Shown one piece after another: positions 1-9,206 of a stretch of DNA of 49,633 bases; position 1 is the first letter of the stretch, and each line of letters opens with the position of its first letter. Position numbers and translations under genes: made by a program. Under the pieces are notes generated by a model that was not told where the DNA came from, searched no databases, and was given only the letters and a program-made list of their open reading frames with translations. Location of the stretch: NCBI GenBank assembly GCA_900095095.1, contig FMBT01000566.1, positions 1 through 49,633 of the forward strand, read 5' to 3'. Source of the DNA: Fragilariopsis cylindrus CCMP1102. Its lineage: Eukaryota > Bacillariophyta > Bacillariophyceae > Bacillariales > Bacillariaceae.

Positions 1-1236
1 TGTGTTGAAACTTTATTAGATTTAAAAGCAATACCACGACTCGTGGAATTGATCTTAGATTTACCATCCTGTATAACAAAATTGAGTAAAAGTTCGAAAA
101 AAATTATTAATACAACATTTAGTATTCTAGCGAATTTAACTCGAACCGAACGTGGTTCGTTAGAATTAGTCGGTTCAACATTACCAGAAGAAGCGGTCTA
201 TAGCAATAAAGTTATACGTCCAGAAGAGAAAGAAAAAGAAAAAGCAAAACAAAAATTAATGATGGATAAAAAATGAAATGTATGAACATACCAGAATTAA
301 ACCATCCATGGAATTGTTGTTAGATCGATTTATGAAAAATAATCCATATAATCATGCTGTAATGACTGATGACTCAAGTCCACCAATCATTGATTTAACA
401 TTATTAGAAATGAAAGAATGGGATTCGGTATTATATGAAAGTGATCCTTATCAACATTTTGCATCATTATTAATGAATGCGACACAAGTGACAGGTGGAC
501 GTCAATTTATTACCAGAATACCCAAAGTAACAAACCTAAATAATACTGGGAATAGTCAAGATGATACACAACCCAAGTCGGTATTAGAACGTTTATTACC
601 AATACTCCGTGAAAGTACGAATAGTAACATCCGTTAATTCAAGTAATAGTAATACCTCGAATCCCTTTCGTCGACGTGGTATTGCTGGGATGATACGTAA
701 TATTACAGTCGATCAAAAAGAAAATGCTTGGTGGTTATTAAATATTTGTCATGTCTTAACACCCTTATTATTACCATTAATGGGACCAGAATCTCTCGAA
801 TTAAATGAAAAAGTGAATATGGATCCTGATTTATGGTTACAGGGACCGGATCAAATACGTGATTTGGATTCAATTACACGATTATATTGTGTCGAATCTA
901 TATTAACATTTTGCAACTGGTCGGAATTCAAGACAATTTATACAGTACATCAAACGTATATTGTCTTAAAAAAATGTGATGCGATTGAAGAAAATGAAGT
1001 AGTATCTGATCGTATTGGAGAATGTATTACATTATTACGACGTGATCCTGATATTAATATTCAAGAAGGTGGTACTAGTAGTACGAAATGAGAATGATAC
1101 GAATGAGAATGATACGAATGAGGATGATGAGGATGATATTGATATTATAGATACAATTGTGAAAGGACCAACATCATCCACACAAATTAAATTAAATATA
1201 GATTATGAGGATGAAGATTTTGATCAAGTTGATTAA
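1..1236 (+). CDS. HGH1: HGH1 family protein (eEF2-folding chaperone), 5'-truncated, three frame breaks
   Basis: This is the C-terminal part of an HGH1 homologue; the gene starts before the window. In yeast HGH1 is a cytosolic armadillo-type chaperone that helps fold elongation factor 2. Recognisable segments, in order: 'FSILANLTR', 'ASLLMNATQ', then 'RRRGIAGMIRNITVD' and 'LLLPLMGPESL' followed by 'RLYCVESIL'. This matches the DUF383/DUF384 order of the family. The reading runs in frame 1 to a stop at 274-276, in frame 2 from about 277 to 637, in frame 3 from about 609 to 1091, then in frame 1 to the stop at 1236. Each break is a +1 shift next to a stop (AAA-TGA, CGT-TAA, AAA-TGA). Removing one base at each leaves exactly 411 codons. 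The C-terminal tail is acidic (DDEDDIDIID). I read the breaks as consensus errors or a young pseudogene; programmed +1 shifting is a less likely alternative. Confidence 0.8.
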
Positions 1237-1996
1237 GATATTAGATATTAATTTATATCAATATTGTGATAAATATTGAAGATATTATATCAATACAATA
1301 CAATAATAATAAATTCAATATAACCAAAAATATAGTAAACATAATAAATTAAACATTTCATTATGCCGATTACCTACGTTACCTTCTTGTTGCATAACTA
1401 TAGCTGTTGATACTATTACTTTATTCGTTCGTAGCTGTTTTCATTCCTCTTGGCTGGGCTAAGATTCGGTGGATTCGATTCGATTCGATCAAACGGTCTT
1501 ATCTAATCCTTTCCAGTCCGAATTCGAATCTGGATTTGGATTTGGATTCGGATTCGGATTCAGTACTATTAATGGAATATTTATACAAGTATACAAAATT
1601 ACGATAGATGACGAAGAATGAAAGACTGATAATAAATGCCCATAATCGTTGCCGGTAATATATAATTTGTTCTTGTTTTTGTTTTTTTCTTCTTCCAGTA
1701 ATAAAGATACACATACTGTTACTACTACTACTACTACTACTACAACTTGAAGTACTGTACAGTACCATGTCAGTAACGTTATGTTATAGTAGTAGCTACT
1801 GTTATTAAACGTCCCTCAAACGTTTGTCAATCAATCTTTATTATTATTATTGGAAAGCAAAGAGAGGAACAAAAAAAAATAATGAAAAAGAAAAGAAAAG
1901 AAAAGCACCAATCCTACAAGATACTAGTATCTCAAATTATTAGGCCCAAAGAAAGCGAGCGATGCGAGTGTAATTTGTGGGCGGGGACGATGTTGT
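1237..1996. other. Intergenic, AT-rich, simple repeats
   Basis: No convincing gene. The stretch holds short degenerate GGATTC/GATTCG repeats around 1468-1560, a TAC/CTA trinucleotide run near 1720-1742, and a palindromic word (AGTACTGTACAGTACC) near 1752. Confidence 0.6.
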
Positions 1997-2221
1997 TACT
2001 TCCTCCAGCGAGCGCTAACTGCATGCGCGCTATTGTTTGAAAATTTAGTGTTTAATTAAGACGTTCAACGACGAAATTTACAAGGAGGATGAGGGAAACT
2101 TGTGCCTTTAACCCTCTATTTTGTGAGTAGATCTTAATATTTTAAGGTTTTAGATAGCTTTTACACACGCTAAATTTTCAGACGATAGCGCGCGTGCAGT
2201 TAGCGCTCGCTGGAGGAAGTA
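1997..2221. mobile_element. MITE-like element, copy 1 (TA target site, ~50 bp terminal inverted repeats)
   Basis: A 225 bp non-coding element is bounded by TA on both sides. Its termini are inverted repeats: CTTCCTCCAGCGAGCGC on the left mirrors GCGCTCGCTGGAGGAAG on the right, and the pairing continues for about 50 bp to the AAATTTAG/CTAAATTT boxes. A second copy in opposite orientation lies at 26738-26963. TA flanks with short TIRs are typical of Tc1/mariner-type non-autonomous elements. The superfamily is inferred, since no transposase is present in the window. Confidence 0.85.
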
Positions 2222-2531
2222 TTTGACTTAATAAAATAAAATATTATATTATGTATTAACTGTATTTTCAATTCTTCTTCTCCCCTCCCCCTAATTTCTT
2301 GTTTTTACTGTTTCTTCCTTTTTGTCTCATTTTTTATATAATACAGTAGCTCTATAATACTTCAGTACTGAATGGTGCAATGTACCGTACGCCATTATTA
2401 CAGCACTGATGGTTGTTGTATCCGCCTGGTGTCTGGTGTCCCAGTACTGTACAGCACGACCTGCAGTAGGAAGTTAATTCTTCGACCGTGTTATTTTCTA
2501 TTTCTATTTCTATTGATTTAATTTAATTTGT

Positions 2532-3128
2532 TGCGATTCGATGATTGATCTTCGATCCTTCGATTGATCAATCGATCATGCTTTTTTCTCACCTTGACGC
2601 GCGACTGATAACGGCGGGCGAGATGTTTGCATCTTCGCGAACACATTTGTTCCAAAAAAGAAAGGAGTGATTTTGTGTGACAGTATGCATGCCAAGTTCG
2701 TGATTCGATTCTAGTACTGTACACAAACCATATTGCAGCTTAGTAGGAAATAGATCGTCATGCAATACAGGTATCCAATACCAGCTTGGAAGTAGAAAAC
2801 GTATTAGAAAATACTCAAAACAACTTTCATTTGGTACGATTCGATGATTGATTCGATTCTTCGATTGATCAATCGATCGTGCTTTTATTCCCTCTGACGC
2901 AGACAACGGCGGGCGAGATGTTTGCATCTTCGCGAACACAATAGAACTGCTAGTTCCAAGAAAGAAAGTAGTGATTTTGTGTGACAGTATGCATGCCAAG
3001 TAAGTTCGTGATGTCGATTCTAGTGCACAAACCATATTGTAGCTTAGTAAAAGATCGTCATGCAATACAGGTATCCAATATACTTGGAAGTAGAAAACGA
3101 ATTAGATACTCAAAACAACTTTCATGGA
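2532..3128. repeat. Tandem duplication of a ~300 bp non-coding unit
   Basis: Two adjacent direct copies, about 2532-2833 and 2839-3128, share long identical blocks: 'GGCGGGCGAGATGTTTGCAT', 'GATTTTGTGTGACAGTATGC', 'AGATCGTCATGCAATACAGG' and 'ACTCAAAACAACTTTCAT'. They differ by small indels, so the duplication is not very recent. Reading frames on the minus strand across this region are not conserved between copies, and I see no coding function. Confidence 0.85.
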
Positions 3129-3326
3129 ATAGAAGAGAATGAATATGAACATCCGTAATAACATCGATTTTCACCAAGGGGGCCGTCTATGTCAAGTACA
3201 ATTGTAAATGGAATTGAATACAGAATAGATGAATCTTCCCATGAAGTAAAAATAAAGCGATATTAAAATAGCATCAAACACAAAGTAAACAAAACAAACT
3301 TATCTTTAAAATATAATATTATCACT

Positions 3327-4126
3327 ATGAAATTCTTTTTCTCTGGAAAATTGGCGGTGCTACTTCTTACAGTGGAAGTGTACCACGCAACAAGTACCAG
3401 CATTCGTACTTCTTCTTTCATTGAGACTGCTGCTCGTAGCTATACGGGCGCTTCGTCGTCCCTGCACTATCGATATGCAGCAGTCAACGACAGCGATGAC
3501 ATAGAACCTACAATTCTTACGGATATGATGAGAGGAAGAGGTCGACGGCAAGAAGAAGAAGTGCTTGACAACGATATCATCGAAATCGTTACTTATTTTC
3601 ATTTGTTGATAATGAATGAAATGAATGGTGATAACGTCGATGAGGAAACAATCAATAAAAACTTGACTGTTCTTAATGAAGCATATGGTGGAATGGAAAA
3701 TTCGATGTACAAGGATTGTAATGGTGATCCATCCACATCATACGAAACAGGATTTCGTTCCAATAAAGCAGCTGACACAACCAGAATGTATGTGACTGAG
3801 CTTGAAGATAAATCGTTTCTAGAAACAATTAGGGAAGAAGAATTGATAAATTTATACTTTCTTTTAGAACAAGGACCAGTCAAAATTGAAGATATAACGT
3901 CTTCATCATTGGAAAAATTTCTACAAAATCAAATATTGGAAGAGCAAATCATGACACTAGTAGAAAGACCACTACTGGGTGTGATATCTATGGTGGTGAT
4001 AAGATCCTTGACACACCCGCATAGGAAGATATGGGACCATTATACTGTGTAGAACGTCCATGTTGTAATCTAAAGCAAGATACATCTCCTCATATTCCTG
4101 GTACTGATCCAGTTTGGATGATTTAA
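3327..4126 (+). pseudogene. Decayed secreted M43 (pappalysin-like) metalloprotease
   Basis: The first 241 codons are open (3327-4052). They start with a hydrophobic signal-like N-terminus (MKFFFSGKLAVLLLTVEVYHA) and contain blocks typical of M43 peptidases: 'IVTYFHLLIM', 'VDEETINKNLTVLNEAYGG', 'TGFR', 'DTTR'. From about 3960 the family signal continues in another frame: 'TTGCDIYGGDKILDTPA', like the family's 'GGC..GDFVDDTPA', then 'CVERPCCNLKQDTSPHIPG' and 'DPVWMI', like 'DTC..PG.DP..NFMDY'. The HExxHxxGxxH zinc site that should lie between these parts is not recognisable in any frame, so the copy is probably catalytically dead. This rests on motif recognition, not an alignment. An alternative is a short secreted protein ending at 4052. 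Confidence 0.55.
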
Positions 4127-4324
4127 TTCCATTAATTAATTATTTAGCACTAGAACAGAAACGCATAACGTTAGTGTTTATATATAATAATAATATACTG
4201 TATAATACAGATTTACTTTTCCATATTATACTGGATAAAATGAAAATGATACAGCCACAATAGATTGAAGTAAAGTACTGCTAGTATAATATAGGTTACT
4301 ATTTTTATAGAATCAGGTAAAATG

Positions 4325-4720
4325 CCGCACGTACTTTATAATTTGAAGTTTGATCTTGATTTTGATTGACTCGAGAACTAATGATGCCGCCCACCACGTA
4401 GTACGTCGAGTCGTACCATATAAATCATCAATCATTACATATGTATGACCATGCCGACGATACGTAAAATGCAAATCGCAAAAAGAGGAAGACTAGAAGA
4501 AATAATTGTGAAGCGAACAATATGCATAATAAAATAATACTAAGATCTTTTGCTTCTCAGTCGTAAGGTCGTGTTAAATAAGTTTTTTAGGTCGAGTAAC
4601 GTTACTGTACGGTGAAAGTCAAAGTGCTTTATTTTTTCTTGAATAAGTACAGTGGTTCTTGTGTATTTTTCGCGCGGGATTGATTTTTTTTTAATCATGA
4701 ATGAATCAATCAATCAATCA
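4325..4720. repeat. Segmental duplication, copy A (diverged)
   Basis: This stretch is homologous in the same orientation to about 7348-7700, just upstream of the glutamine-rich gene. Shared landmarks in the same order: 'TTTTGATT..GTCGAGAACTAAT', 'GCCCAC', 'ATCATCAATCAT', 'CGCAAAAAGAGGAAG', 'AATACTAAGAT', 'TCGTG(TTA/TTTG)', 'GTCAAAGTGCT', then 'CATGAAT(GAAT)CAATC'. Many substitutions and indels separate the copies. It holds no gene. The rest of 4127-5040 is low-complexity with AACAAC repeats near 4925-4970. Confidence 0.7.
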
Positions 4721-5039
4721 AATATCAATAAATTATCCATCACATCATATCGGTCGTTATCATCATCCATCACACATTTTCGTTTTCCTTCATCAACATA
4801 AAATATAAAATATCTACTAGTATTAACGGACGGAATGAGACACAGAACAATTATAATTTCTTTTCGGCGGACGGTTGTCATCGGCAGCATGTTTCATTTC
4901 CAGATGCAGATTGCCAATAATGTTGACAACAACAACAACAACAACAACAACGAAAACAACGACAACGAAAAAAACACAAGAGGTCATCGTGTTCGTGCTG
5001 ACATTTTGCTGTGATTTCTGAAGCTTTGTTCTGTTGTAT

Positions 5040-5703
5040 TTAGATTAAAACCTGGAAAGGTAACAATAGTAATGATGATAATGATGTGTTGGTGATGTTG
5101 ATGATGATGATGGTGTTGACAGTAGTAGTAGTGATAAAGGTGGATATAGTTTTGTAGGTGCATTCATTTGTATTTGCCGATCGACTTATCCGATATACTA
5201 ATACCAATACTAATAATGATAGTGATGACAACAATAAGGATGGTACTACTAACGTTAGTAGTTTTGGTGCTGGTGTTGTTGGTAATAAAGCAGAACCTTC
5301 TACAACTTCTGCGGAAAAAAAGCAACGACGAAGAAGAAGAAGCGGATATATCACAATGGTTTACAGTAGTATCAATGGTGGATGGATGGAAGTTACAGGA
5401 ATTTCTTTCATTAAAGCCAGGTGCAACTAGACATCTTGGTGTCGCAAACGACCAAATACAGTAACAAACAATATCGAACACGAGAACGAAACGTTCACGG
5501 ACACGGACACGGACTAGACAATACCGCTATCATTAAAAACTTACTAAGTTTATTAGCATAGCAGGGTGGGAGACTCGACTCGATCAGCTTTATATAGTTG
5601 ATAGTCCTTATGCATTCTATAATATACGTGTAATTGCACGAGATTTTATGGGATGGACCTTAGTATCGAGGAATAATATTAATAATGAATATTTTTTCAT
5701 TTA
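5040..5703 (+). pseudogene. Possible broken gene, unidentified protein
   Basis: Coding-like sequence can be followed across frames but not as one open frame. An acidic/serine-rich start ('DDDGVDSSSSDKGGYSFVGA') switches frame near 5160 to 'FVFADRLIRYTNTNT'. It shifts again in the A7 run near 5318 to 'SNDEEEEADISQWFTVVSMV' and 'DGWKLQEFLSLKPGATR', and reappears in the same frame at about 5537-5703 as 'SIAGWETRLDQLYIVDSPY' and 'AFYNIRVIARDFMGWTLVS'. These segments have ordinary globular-protein composition, unlike the surrounding DNA. I do not recognise the family. It could be a pseudogene or a real gene with an intron plus sequence errors. Confidence 0.35.
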
Positions 5704-5773
5704 ACCTTTCACGCGGTGACGACAAGTAAGTCTCATGCTGTATGCATACGTACTGCATTCACCACGACGTATA

Positions 5774-6634
5774 TCACATAGCCATCGAACGTTTGACAGA
5801 ATCCAAGGATGTTTGATCCCAATAATATACATACCAATTCTCGTAATTATCTTTACAGATACGAGTATTCGTCTGCTTTTCGACTCGACGGATATTGGCA
5901 CCACGTCTACCAATGAATAACCCTGGTCGGTCAACAATAAGACCGGTACTGGCAACCTTCATGTCGCGAACAGACAACCAACGAAAGGTCCGGTCCTCGG
6001 TGGCCGCTTCTTGGAAATTGTTGACTCCTTTGAGTTGCTTTGAAGCTAAATGGAAAAGTTTGTCTACATCAGAAGATGCCCATTCAATCATTGTCTTAGT
6101 GATCGGACGTGTCGCCCAAAATGCGGGGTTGGTCTTGTAAACTGATGTGTTCCGTACCGTGTTCGTGTCGATATTATTATAAGAAAGAACATAATTCAGA
6201 TTCTTATTTTCATCGTCGCACGTGATTGTGTTATGGTAGCAACTCGTATCATGAACATTCGTGAGTTTGATACCAAGAATATGATACAAAGCATCTGCAT
6301 CTTTTTTACAATCATGGATGATCTTTTTTACCTTCGTGCTTTCGAATAGATCCTTGAGAGATTTAAGAATCGTAGGGTCGCTGAGGTTGGGTTTCGCAGC
6401 AACATCGAGGAGGAAAACTTCCATCGATGAGAAACAAATAGATATGAGTTCAAGTGATCCGATCCTACTAAGATTTACACCTTCGCAATCGAATGCAACA
6501 TCACAACGTGTTGTTGATACAATTGCCTCTTCGGTTGCTGCAATAAAACGTCGATGAAAAATCATAGCCAGAATGCAGGTGCAGATGGAGATGGAGATCA
6601 TACGTGCAGAAGTAGTAGTAAATTTGTTCGTCAT
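5774..6634 (-). CDS. EXD1-like 3'-5' exonuclease with C-terminal KH domain; 5' end rebuilt by an insertion
   Basis: The protein is predicted to be a DEDD-family 3'-5' exonuclease acting on nucleic acid, related to EXD1/Rrp6/WRN-exo proteins. Seen: motif I 'DVAFDCEG' (D49, E51), motif II 'IIHDCKKDADAL' (107-116) and motif III 'EWASSDVDKLF' with D189. A KH-type RNA-binding segment near the C-terminus carries 'GLFIGRRGANIRR' with the GxxG loop GRRG at 243-246. The catalytic acidic residues are present. The first ~28 residues of this frame are encoded antisense by a 140 bp fragment related to the neighbouring gene at 8330. An apparently older 5' end, starting with ATG at 6800 (MIHTVKHADTDTGRRYIAAT), is now cut off. 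An internal ATG at 6565 is another possible start. Whether the present gene is expressed is unknown. Confidence 0.75.
   Translation of the reverse strand: MTNKFTTTSARMISISICTCILAMIFHRRFIAATEEAIVSTTRCDVAFDCEGVNLSRIGSLELISICFSSMEVFLLDVAAKPNLSDPTILKSLKDLFESTKVKKIIHDCKKDADALYHILGIKLTNVHDTSCYHNTITCDDENKNLNYVLSYNNIDTNTVRNTSVYKTNPAFWATRPITKTMIEWASSDVDKLFHLASKQLKGVNNFQEAATEDRTFRWLSVRDMKVASTGLIVDRPGLFIGRRGANIRRVEKQTNTRICKDNYENWYVYYWDQTSLDSVKRSMAM
6485..6552. repeat. 68 bp direct repeat, inner copy
   Basis: This repeat matches 6693-6760 at nearly all positions, from 'GCAATCGAATGCAACATCAC' through 'TACAATTGCCTCTTCGGTTG' to 'ACGTC'. On the minus strand it encodes 'IAATEEAIVSTTRCDVAFDC' at the start of the exonuclease domain. 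The outer copy encodes the same peptide with few changes. The pair brackets the inserted fragment at 6553-6692. Confidence 0.9.
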
Positions 6635-6692
6635 TCAAAAACTGCGAAAGCAAAAGCAAAGAGCAGCAAAAACAAAACCACCAGCAAGACCC
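6553..6692 (+). pseudogene. Inserted fragment homologous to the glutamine-rich gene at 8330
   Basis: On the plus strand this fragment reads 'MKNHSQNAGADGDGDHT' and then 'RSSSKFVRHSKTAKAKAK'. The gene at 8636-8792 reads 'MAKNHNKNAGADNGDRDRT' and 'RSSSKVVRHPKAAKTVKAKA'. The nucleotide match is clear across the whole 140 bp. The fragment lies antisense to the exonuclease gene and exactly between the two 68 bp direct repeats, so it arrived with, or caused, that duplication. Confidence 0.8.
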
Positions 6693-6760
6693 GCAATCGA
6701 ATGCAACATCACGACGTGTTGTTGGTACAATTGCCTCTTCGGTTGCTGCAATATAACGTC
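6693..6760. repeat. 68 bp direct repeat, outer copy (old 5' end of the exonuclease gene)
   Basis: On the minus strand it encodes 'YIAATEEAIVPTTRRDVAFD' in frame with an upstream ATG at 6800. It is followed immediately by the inserted fragment, which runs out of frame and stops. It probably represents the original 5' coding end of the exonuclease gene. Confidence 0.7.
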
Positions 6761-7347
6761 TTCCTGTGTCAGTGTCAGCATGTTTCACAGTATGAATCAT
6801 ACTACTATTGCTATTACTGTACTGTTGATTGATGGTATTGAATTCAATAAAACGATGTATCTTACTGAATAAAATATAATGTCTCCCAACATTGCATTAT
6901 GAGATTCGATTCAGTAAAGACTTCAATGCATAAGTATAGTGATAATATTGACGACGTCTCCAGCGCGTCTAGTCTAGACTAGACTAGCCTGATGTAAAGT
7001 AAAAACATCTTGAATAAGAACAAGCATAGTAGATCGTGAATTTTCAGATTTTCTTCGCGTACAAACTCTGCGTTTTGATTGGACGAACGAAAATTTTAAA
7101 ATATTTATGAGTATTATCACATCCTACGTACGTCGCCTCATTAGGTCATTGCAATCAGTATAAGCAAAGCTTGTAAGTTCGTGTATTATGATAGTACTAC
7201 TAGTATATCTATTTATTCATGCGCGATGATTCAAAGAAACTACGCCCGTACAACAATTAATTTTAGACTTGAAGAGGCATCGCTACAGTAAATCAATTAT
7301 ATCCGAACTACCGGTAGTGACGAAGGAAAGTCAAAGAAGGCGTAGTA

Positions 7348-7700
7348 ATTGTGATTTTGATTTTGATTCAGTCGAGAACTAATAATACAGCCCACGTGCG
7401 TACAGTACCAACAGCAATCATCAATCATCACATATGCATTGGCACATACCTCCAACGAGAGGCAAAACGCAAAAAGAGGAAGCAAAAGAAGAAATAAATA
7501 ATGTGAGCAAATAATACTAGCACCTGGTACCGTACTAAAATACTCGAATTAGTACTAAGATTTTTTTTCTCAATCGTGGGTCGTGTTTGATAACTTTTTT
7601 AATCGATTTAGTCAAAGTGCTCGTAAACTGTAACAACAACACAAGTGTGTATAGAATAGTAGAGTCGAGTCAGTCGAGTCGAGTACATTCATGAATCAAT
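7348..7700. repeat. Segmental duplication, copy B (upstream of the glutamine-rich gene)
   Basis: This is the partner of 4325-4720, with landmarks in the same order. It lies about 0.6-1 kb upstream of the ATG at 8330, so the ancestral duplication may have included the promoter side of that gene. That would fit the gene-derived fragment found at 6553-6692. The rest of 6835-8329 is AT-rich and shows no gene I can support. Confidence 0.7.
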
Positions 7701-8329
7701 CGAATCGAGTCAGTCAGCCGAACAGACGAGAACTTAAAAAGGAAAGGAAACCTACCGGTACGTACTTCGTCTCTAAAAACAAAACTAGACGCGACGGACA
7801 GGTTCGTGTGTACCGTATATTTATTTATTCGTGCACGATGCATGCTCACCATGATTTCAAAAAGGCTTATACTGGAAGGCATCGCTAAAATGAAGTATCG
7901 AACTAGTGAACGAAAAGAAAAGGAAAGCGAATATTAATGAGATCATGGCGATAACCAATCGCTCTTAAAGGCATAAATGAAAATTATAAAAGTTTGACTG
8001 GATCGCGCATGACACAATAGAAAATCTAAAATTTCGTTGCAACCTTCTTTTTCCTTCACAATATTAATTATTAATACAGTAACTTATTAGTGAATAGTAG
8101 TACGGTAGTAAATGCATACGCCGAGGGACGTTAGTACAATCAATTGTGTATAGCACTGTGCACTACATTAGAAAAAACATATCTTTCGCTCTTTCTTTTC
8201 TATCTATGAATGAGATCGATATAAGATACAGTAGTCACAATCACAATCGCATGGCAGCTGGTATCGAAATTATCACAATTATTTCAATTTCAATCTACGG
8301 TACTCATAATAGTAAATAAAGTGACAACA

Positions 8330-8908
8330 ATGAGGAAAGGAATAGCAGCAGCAGCAGCAGTAGCGACCGAAGAGTCGACGACGATGAAGATGACAATGAA
8401 AGAACGAAACAGCAACAACAACAATGATGTTATAAAGTCACCACGACACCAACAACAACAGCAGCAACAGCAACAGCAACAATCTATTATTCCATTACTA
8501 CGTCCAATATCAACTGCGAAATACATAGTAGTAAAAGTAGAAGAAGAAATAGTTGTTAGTAGAGAACAACGACAACCATCATCCTCATCCTCCTCCTCAT
8601 CTGCTCGTAGAGCACGTGAACAAACCAAAGAGACGATGGCGAAAAATCATAACAAGAATGCAGGTGCAGATAATGGAGATAGAGATCGTACCGGTACGCG
8701 CAGTAGTAGTAAAGTTGTTCGTCATCCAAAAGCTGCTAAAACTGTGAAAGCAAAAGCAAAAGCAGCAAAAACAAGACCACCATCAGCAAGACCAAGATCA
8801 CCAATAAAAGGTAGAAGAAAGAAATCAGATCCATTAGAATCAGAATCAACTCCTCCTCCCTACTTACGACAACAACATCATCAACAGCTACAACAACTAC
8901 AACAACAA

Positions 8909-8944
<36 letters not shown>

Positions 8945-9043
8945 TATGGTAGAAGAAAGAAGTCAGATCCATTAGACTCACAACGACAACAGAAAAGAGA
9001 AAGGTCATCACCTTTACGGCTGCGTACTTTCACACCGCAACCA

Positions 9044-9082
<39 letters not shown>

Positions 9083-9167
9083 AGGCTACCACAACACCAG
9101 CAGCAACAGAACCATCATGGTAGAGGTAATACTAATACCAAAAGTACACGTTATATTTCATCTTCAA

Positions 9168-9206
<39 letters not shown>

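Noticed and set aside
2518..3065. Minus-strand frames with repeated 'LACILSHKIT' peptide
   Set aside because: The repeated peptide comes from the tandem duplication; frames differ between copies, as expected for non-coding DNA.
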